Shown here one piece after another: positions 60,450 to 64,000 of a DNA stretch of 64,000 bases. The stretch's first letter is position 1. The number at the start of each line of letters is the position of its first letter. The notes beneath the pieces were generated by a model that was not told the DNA's origin, ran no database searches, and was given only the letters and a program-made list of their open reading frames with translations. Position numbers and translations under genes: made by a program. Source of the stretch: Sphingobacterium paludis (GTDB lineage Bacteria; Bacteroidota; Bacteroidia; Sphingobacteriales; Sphingobacteriaceae); the NCBI RefSeq assembly GCF_004364125.1, contig NZ_SNZV01000006.1, positions 310,001-374,000 of the forward strand. Reading direction: 5' to 3'.

Positions 60450-61712
60450 TTATTCTACAGGATCGGATTCTTCTTTTTGGAACAAATTCCAGAGCATGGT
60501 CAGTGCTGCTATGGTAGCACGTTGAATATTAATTGCTCTGTCATTCTTAAATTGATAGGTCTGAACTATGGTCTCCGTCTTTCCGCTTATGGCGATGCAA
60601 ACCATGCCTACAGGCTTCTCCGGAGACCCACCGCCCGGCCCGGCAACGCCACTTGTCGCGATAGCATAGTCGGTATCAAATGTGCGCTTTGCACCCTCCG
60701 CCATCTGCCTCACGACAGCTTCACTCACCGCACCAAACGTTTGGAGTGTAGCTACATCGACCTGCAATACGTCTACCTTTACCTGGTTTGCATAGGCCAC
60801 TACCCCACCCTGAAACATTTGACTAGCACCAGCAATCGCGGTAAGTTCCGCAGCAATGTTACCACCGGTACAGCTCTCTGCGGTAGCCAAACGCAACCCT
60901 TTTTCACTAAATCGTCTTACTATAACTTCCTGAAACGAGATATCCTCTTGCGCCACGACATAAGATCCCAGACGGGTCGCTACTAAGGAGGCTAAGCGGT
61001 CAGTTTCTGCTTTTAATAAACTATGGTCTGTCCCGACAGCGGTAAACCGTAATCGAACCATACCTAGCTTGGGCAGATAAGCGAGCTTGACAAAGGCGGG
61101 CATCGCGTTTTCGATATCTTCGATTTGCCTTGCTAAATGCGATTCGCCAATACCGACCGTTATTAAATGTGCGTTATAAACAAAGGTGCTTGGTGATAAG
61201 TCGCGCAGGATCGGTAACACACGGTGTTCAATAAGAAACTTCATTTCGTAAGGCACACCGGGCAGGAAGAAGTAATATTTCCCGTTTTGACGAACAAACA
61301 TGCCCGGCGCTGTACCGACGTCATTGAATAATACATGGGCATTTGCCAAAACATCGGCTTGTTGTTTATTAATATCGGGCATATCGCCCGTTCTTGATCG
61401 GGAGAATATTTCCTGCACATGCAGCAGAACCTGCGGATCACGCACCAGACCTGTGTTGAAATAAGTGGCAGCGGTGTGTTTTGTTACATCGTCTTTGGTT
61501 GGTCCTAAGCCGCCCGTGATCACGATGATATCAGCGCGCTCTTCCGCCTGCTGGAGTGCATCAACGATGGCGGAGGCTGTATCGGCAATGGAACTGATCT
61601 GCTTGACAGCAATCTGTATCGGTGCAAACTGCTGTGCGATCCATGCGGAATTGGTATCGACAATTTGACCATTCAGGATCTCATCGCCTATAGTTATAAT
61701 TTCTGCTTTCAT
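60450..61712 (-). CDS. cinA: CinA-family nicotinamide-nucleotide amidohydrolase
   Basis: A 420-residue two-domain protein. The N-terminal molybdopterin-binding-like (COG1058) domain has MKAEIITIGDEILNGQIVDT and IIVITGGLGPTKDDVT, with ADP-ribose pyrophosphatase-type activity in some members. The C-terminal PncC domain has TAESCTGGNIAAELTAIAG and ATSGVAGPGGGSPEKPVGMV; it deamidates NMN to recycle pyridine nucleotides. The name refers to competence-induced expression in Streptococcus, which need not apply here. It begins 21 bases after the lptD stop, so it is probably transcribed with lptD. Confidence 0.95.
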   Translation of the reverse strand: MKAEIITIGDEILNGQIVDTNSAWIAQQFAPIQIAVKQISSIADTASAIVDALQQAEERADIIVITGGLGPTKDDVTKHTAATYFNTGLVRDPQVLLHVQEIFSRSRTGDMPDINKQQADVLANAHVLFNDVGTAPGMFVRQNGKYYFFLPGVPYEMKFLIEHRVLPILRDLSPSTFVYNAHLITVGIGESHLARQIEDIENAMPAFVKLAYLPKLGMVRLRFTAVGTDHSLLKAETDRLASLVATRLGSYVVAQEDISFQEVIVRRFSEKGLRLATAESCTGGNIAAELTAIAGASQMFQGGVVAYANQVKVDVLQVDVATLQTFGAVSEAVVRQMAEGAKRTFDTDYAIATSGVAGPGGGSPEKPVGMVCIAISGKTETIVQTYQFKNDRAINIQRATIAALTMLWNLFQKEESDPVE

Positions 61713-61733
61713 AAAGCGTTGAAAGATTAATTG

Positions 61734-64000
61734 CTAATAAACATAGTGGCTCTCGCGCTTCGTCAGTTTCAAATCTTGTAGAACCGAAGCTTTCGCACGA
61801 ATGGTTATGTTATAACTTTTATATTGCCCGAATGGCGTCCATCCGACAGACATGTCCCAACAATGCAAGTCTCGGTAGATACTGAAACGTGTCAGCGAAA
61901 GGGCTTGCTGGCGAAAATCATAGCCGGTATTGAATTGAACTTTCCACTTGGGCGTTACATTGAAATCACCATTCAAATTAACGGTGGCAGTCACATTATT
62001 ACGTACCCGACGCACCGTTTGATCGAACGACTGGGAATAATTCATACTGAATGATCCGTTTAAATTCCAAGGGATATTGAAATCGACAAATGCATTCGGA
62101 TCGGTACTCACGCGTGCCAGCGCATTTGCTTGGTCTTGCGTTAAATTAGGCATCTGATTGCGCAAAGAGTCAATATTGTTGTTTCGACTTTTATTCGCAT
62201 TGGGGTTCAAGCTATAGTCAAACGAAAGACCAAAATTCGTCAATCGAGCGAGTTTGCCGTCTTGTATGGCAAAACGATTGACGCGTACCCCATTCTCATC
62301 CAACATATAGGGGTCAAACGTACCGTTAAAATTTAAGTTGATCTTCTCCTTGAAAAGTGAGGTACGACCTGAAAAGTTAATGGTTGATAGTTTCAACGAG
62401 TCTGCCATAAAATTGTAGTTCCCGCTAAATGTCAGACCTTGCAAGATCTTGACTTTCCGAAAACCTTTGCCCGTGGTATCATTTTCCGTTCGGATTTTTG
62501 CTTCGATATTATTGTCCACCGAAAATCCAATTCCCATCGATCGACCGGCCTGCGGACCTCCATAGATACCATTCTCGAAAATAGAATAGCGTTCTTCTAA
62601 CCCATTTTGATTCACAAAGTCTCGGTAAAATCCATACCGTGGATCCGAAAAATCAGGACGATAATTTAAATTTACAGATGGTGTCACGACATGTCGGATG
62701 GCTTCTATCTTACCCATCTTGGGGTACATACCATATATCTTGGTTGACAATCCGGATGTCACCGAATAATCATAGGCGCGCTGGAATCCCTGAACGGTAT
62801 CGCGAACTTCTGAAAACCCGTTAACTTCATTGATCAGGCCTTTGCGAATGGTCTGTAAATACCAACGCTCGGTATAATTCACCGACGTATTAAACTGGAA
62901 ATACTTCAGTACGTTTAGATTTAGGGAAACAGGAATGTTATGCTGAAAACCATTTGTAAAATTGCTTAATGCCTCCTTTTTAAAGAGCACTGAATCTCCC
63001 GTAGATATGGAGTTCCGTCCTTGTAAGCTATACCCTACCGTAATTCGCTGATACCATTTCTGCTCGCCTACCCTATTTTTGGAATCGAATGGATTGAACG
63101 TAGAAACGTTCAAGCTAAACGTTGGCAACTCCAAATCCACCCGCCCAGACGACATCTCCTGCCGGTGGCTCATACTTGACGTAAAGTTGACTTTTCCATC
63201 CGCGAATACTCGCCCATAGGAAATCGAGGAAGACATATTATTCCGGGTGATATCCTCAATGCTATTCATCTGGTTGAAACCCGTATTCTGGAAATAAGTA
63301 CCGGTACCGAAATTCACCGATGCCGAAAATGATGTTCCTGGGTTGGCCTCTTGCCGTTGTGTATGGTTCCAGGTCACGTTAAAATCCCTATTGTTCCGAA
63401 AAGTCGGTGTTCCCTCTACGCCAGTAGGTGTTGAAGCGTAGCGAATATTAAACCCACCACTGTATTTATAGTTAACTAAATAGTTGGTTCGGACACTACT
63501 CTCCCAAGCACCATTGGAGTACACACTACCGCGAATCTCTGAATCCCAATAGTCGTTAAAGGCAAGGTACCAACCGAGATCCCGCATCGCTAAGCCACGC
63601 GTTGCGTCTTCTCCAAATGAAGGGAATAGAAAGCCGGACGCTCGCTTGTTTTGTCGCGGGAAAAATCCGAAAGGAATGGCCGCAAACTTGATCGGGATAT
63701 TCTCCACGACCAGATAGGCAGGCCCAACAATGATATGGTTCCCGGCCAATAGTCCCTTTGTAAATTGAATACCGAAATGCGTATGCGGAAACGGCAGATT
63801 ACACGTGCTGTACATACCTGTACGCAATGAAAGTTCGTCATAGAGATTTTTACGAACTACCTTCGCCTGAATATACGCACCATCTTGCTCCGTCATAATA
63901 CCATAGGTATTCCCTTCTTTCGATTTGTAATCGTAAACCAGCGAATCGACCGATTTCGGTGTGTCTCCAGGAAAGATAACGACTGGGCGCCCGACGTATT
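61734..64000 (-). CDS. lptD: LptD-like LPS assembly outer-membrane protein (5' part outside window)
   Basis: The frame is open to the right edge, so the gene continues beyond base 64000; the visible C-terminal part is about 755 residues. An OstA-like region at the visible N-terminal end (VGRPVVIFPGDTPKSVD; DGAYIQAKVVRKNLYDELSL) leads into a very large beta-barrel. Motifs include IPIKFAAIPFGFFPRQNKRASG, HVVTPSVNLNYRPDFSD and a C-terminal FGQYKSYNITIRAKASVLQDL. LptD with LptE inserts lipopolysaccharide into the outer leaflet; Bacteroidota homologues are large and divergent, so the name is by family. cinA follows 21 bases after the stop. Confidence 0.88.
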   Translation of the reverse strand, partial: YVGRPVVIFPGDTPKSVDSLVYDYKSKEGNTYGIMTEQDGAYIQAKVVRKNLYDELSLRTGMYSTCNLPFPHTHFGIQFTKGLLAGNHIIVGPAYLVVENIPIKFAAIPFGFFPRQNKRASGFLFPSFGEDATRGLAMRDLGWYLAFNDYWDSEIRGSVYSNGAWESSVRTNYLVNYKYSGGFNIRYASTPTGVEGTPTFRNNRDFNVTWNHTQRQEANPGTSFSASVNFGTGTYFQNTGFNQMNSIEDITRNNMSSSISYGRVFADGKVNFTSSMSHRQEMSSGRVDLELPTFSLNVSTFNPFDSKNRVGEQKWYQRITVGYSLQGRNSISTGDSVLFKKEALSNFTNGFQHNIPVSLNLNVLKYFQFNTSVNYTERWYLQTIRKGLINEVNGFSEVRDTVQGFQRAYDYSVTSGLSTKIYGMYPKMGKIEAIRHVVTPSVNLNYRPDFSDPRYGFYRDFVNQNGLEERYSIFENGIYGGPQAGRSMGIGFSVDNNIEAKIRTENDTTGKGFRKVKILQGLTFSGNYNFMADSLKLSTINFSGRTSLFKEKINLNFNGTFDPYMLDENGVRVNRFAIQDGKLARLTNFGLSFDYSLNPNANKSRNNNIDSLRNQMPNLTQDQANALARVSTDPNAFVDFNIPWNLNGSFSMNYSQSFDQTVRRVRNNVTATVNLNGDFNVTPKWKVQFNTGYDFRQQALSLTRFSIYRDLHCWDMSVGWTPFGQYKSYNITIRAKASVLQDLKLTKRESHYVY

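Noticed and set aside
60477..60986. Long plus-strand ORF (169 codons) opposite cinA
   Set aside because: It lies fully inside a well-supported gene on the other strand and has the Cys/His-rich, low-complexity composition of a shadow frame.
1..64000. Search for prophage, insertion sequence, integrase, CRISPR, toxin-antitoxin, restriction or other defence genes
   Set aside because: None seen; no transposase or integrase motifs, direct-repeat ends or spacer arrays.

Overview
The window reads as a chromosomal segment of a Gram-negative member of the phylum Bacteroidota, most likely the family Sphingobacteriaceae (Sphingobacterium/Pedobacter-like; the genus is an inference). Supporting signs are a SusC/SusD pair, TonB and OmpA/PorT-type barrel proteins, DUF3857/transglutaminase proteins, PepSY-like secreted proteins and a lipidated TamA-like protein. 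Shine-Dalgarno sequences are generally absent, and the Bacteroidota-type -7 promoter element TAnnTTTG recurs. I see no phage, insertion sequence, CRISPR array or integron: this is core chromosome with a few accessory patches.

Layout. 1-4.5 kb: end of an unknown gene, then sucA-sucB (2-oxoglutarate dehydrogenase E1 and E2). 4.5-9 kb: an exported hypothetical protein, an exported DJ-1/PfpI protein with a TPR-like tail, and an LtaS-type alkaline-phosphatase-superfamily enzyme. 9-13.8 kb: valS, a two-gene operon of small membrane proteins (DUF4342-like, Pmp3-like), a candidate small RNA/small ORF, a decayed release-factor-like gene and a Dabb-domain protein. 13.9-18 kb: two convergent DUF3857 paralogues, one with and one without the transglutaminase cysteine. 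18-21 kb: an OmpR-type regulator and histidine kinase followed by two secreted PepSY-like proteins. 21-29 kb: tamB and a lipidated TamA-like barrel (TamL type). 29-33.3 kb: malate dehydrogenase, a cytoplasmic retropepsin-like protein, an MFS exporter, a transaldolase-family enzyme and a Fur-family regulator. 33.8-39.8 kb: rnr and the translation cluster rpsL-rpsG-fusA-rpsJ, which stops at rpsJ instead of running into rplC. 39.8-44.4 kb: PorT-like barrel, tRNA-Cys with a 59-residue basic protein, cutC, a hypothetical protein, tonB and tsaD. 44.4-49.1 kb: a second tamB-like gene and a small hypothetical protein. 49.3-54.3 kb: a SusC/SusD pair. 54.3-64 kb: tex, a tatA-type gene, a MATE exporter, a 2-oxoacid dehydrogenase E2, cinA and the 3' part of lptD, which runs off the right edge.

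The main functional themes are central carbon metabolism (sucAB, mdh, transaldolase, second E2), translation and RNA turnover (valS, rpsL/G/J, fusA, tsaD, rnr, tex, tRNA-Cys) and outer-membrane biogenesis and uptake (two TamB proteins, TamL, LptD, TonB, SusCD, small barrels). Most convergent gene pairs are separated by strong hairpins, several of which contain the stop codon of the gene they end. No large new system stands out. The points most worth a second look are the degraded GGQ-domain gene, the candidate small transcription unit beside it, the tRNA-Cys/small-protein transcript, the duplicated SusC N-terminal domain with its TDST linker, the broken-looking 5' end of the second tamB and the truncated S10 operon.
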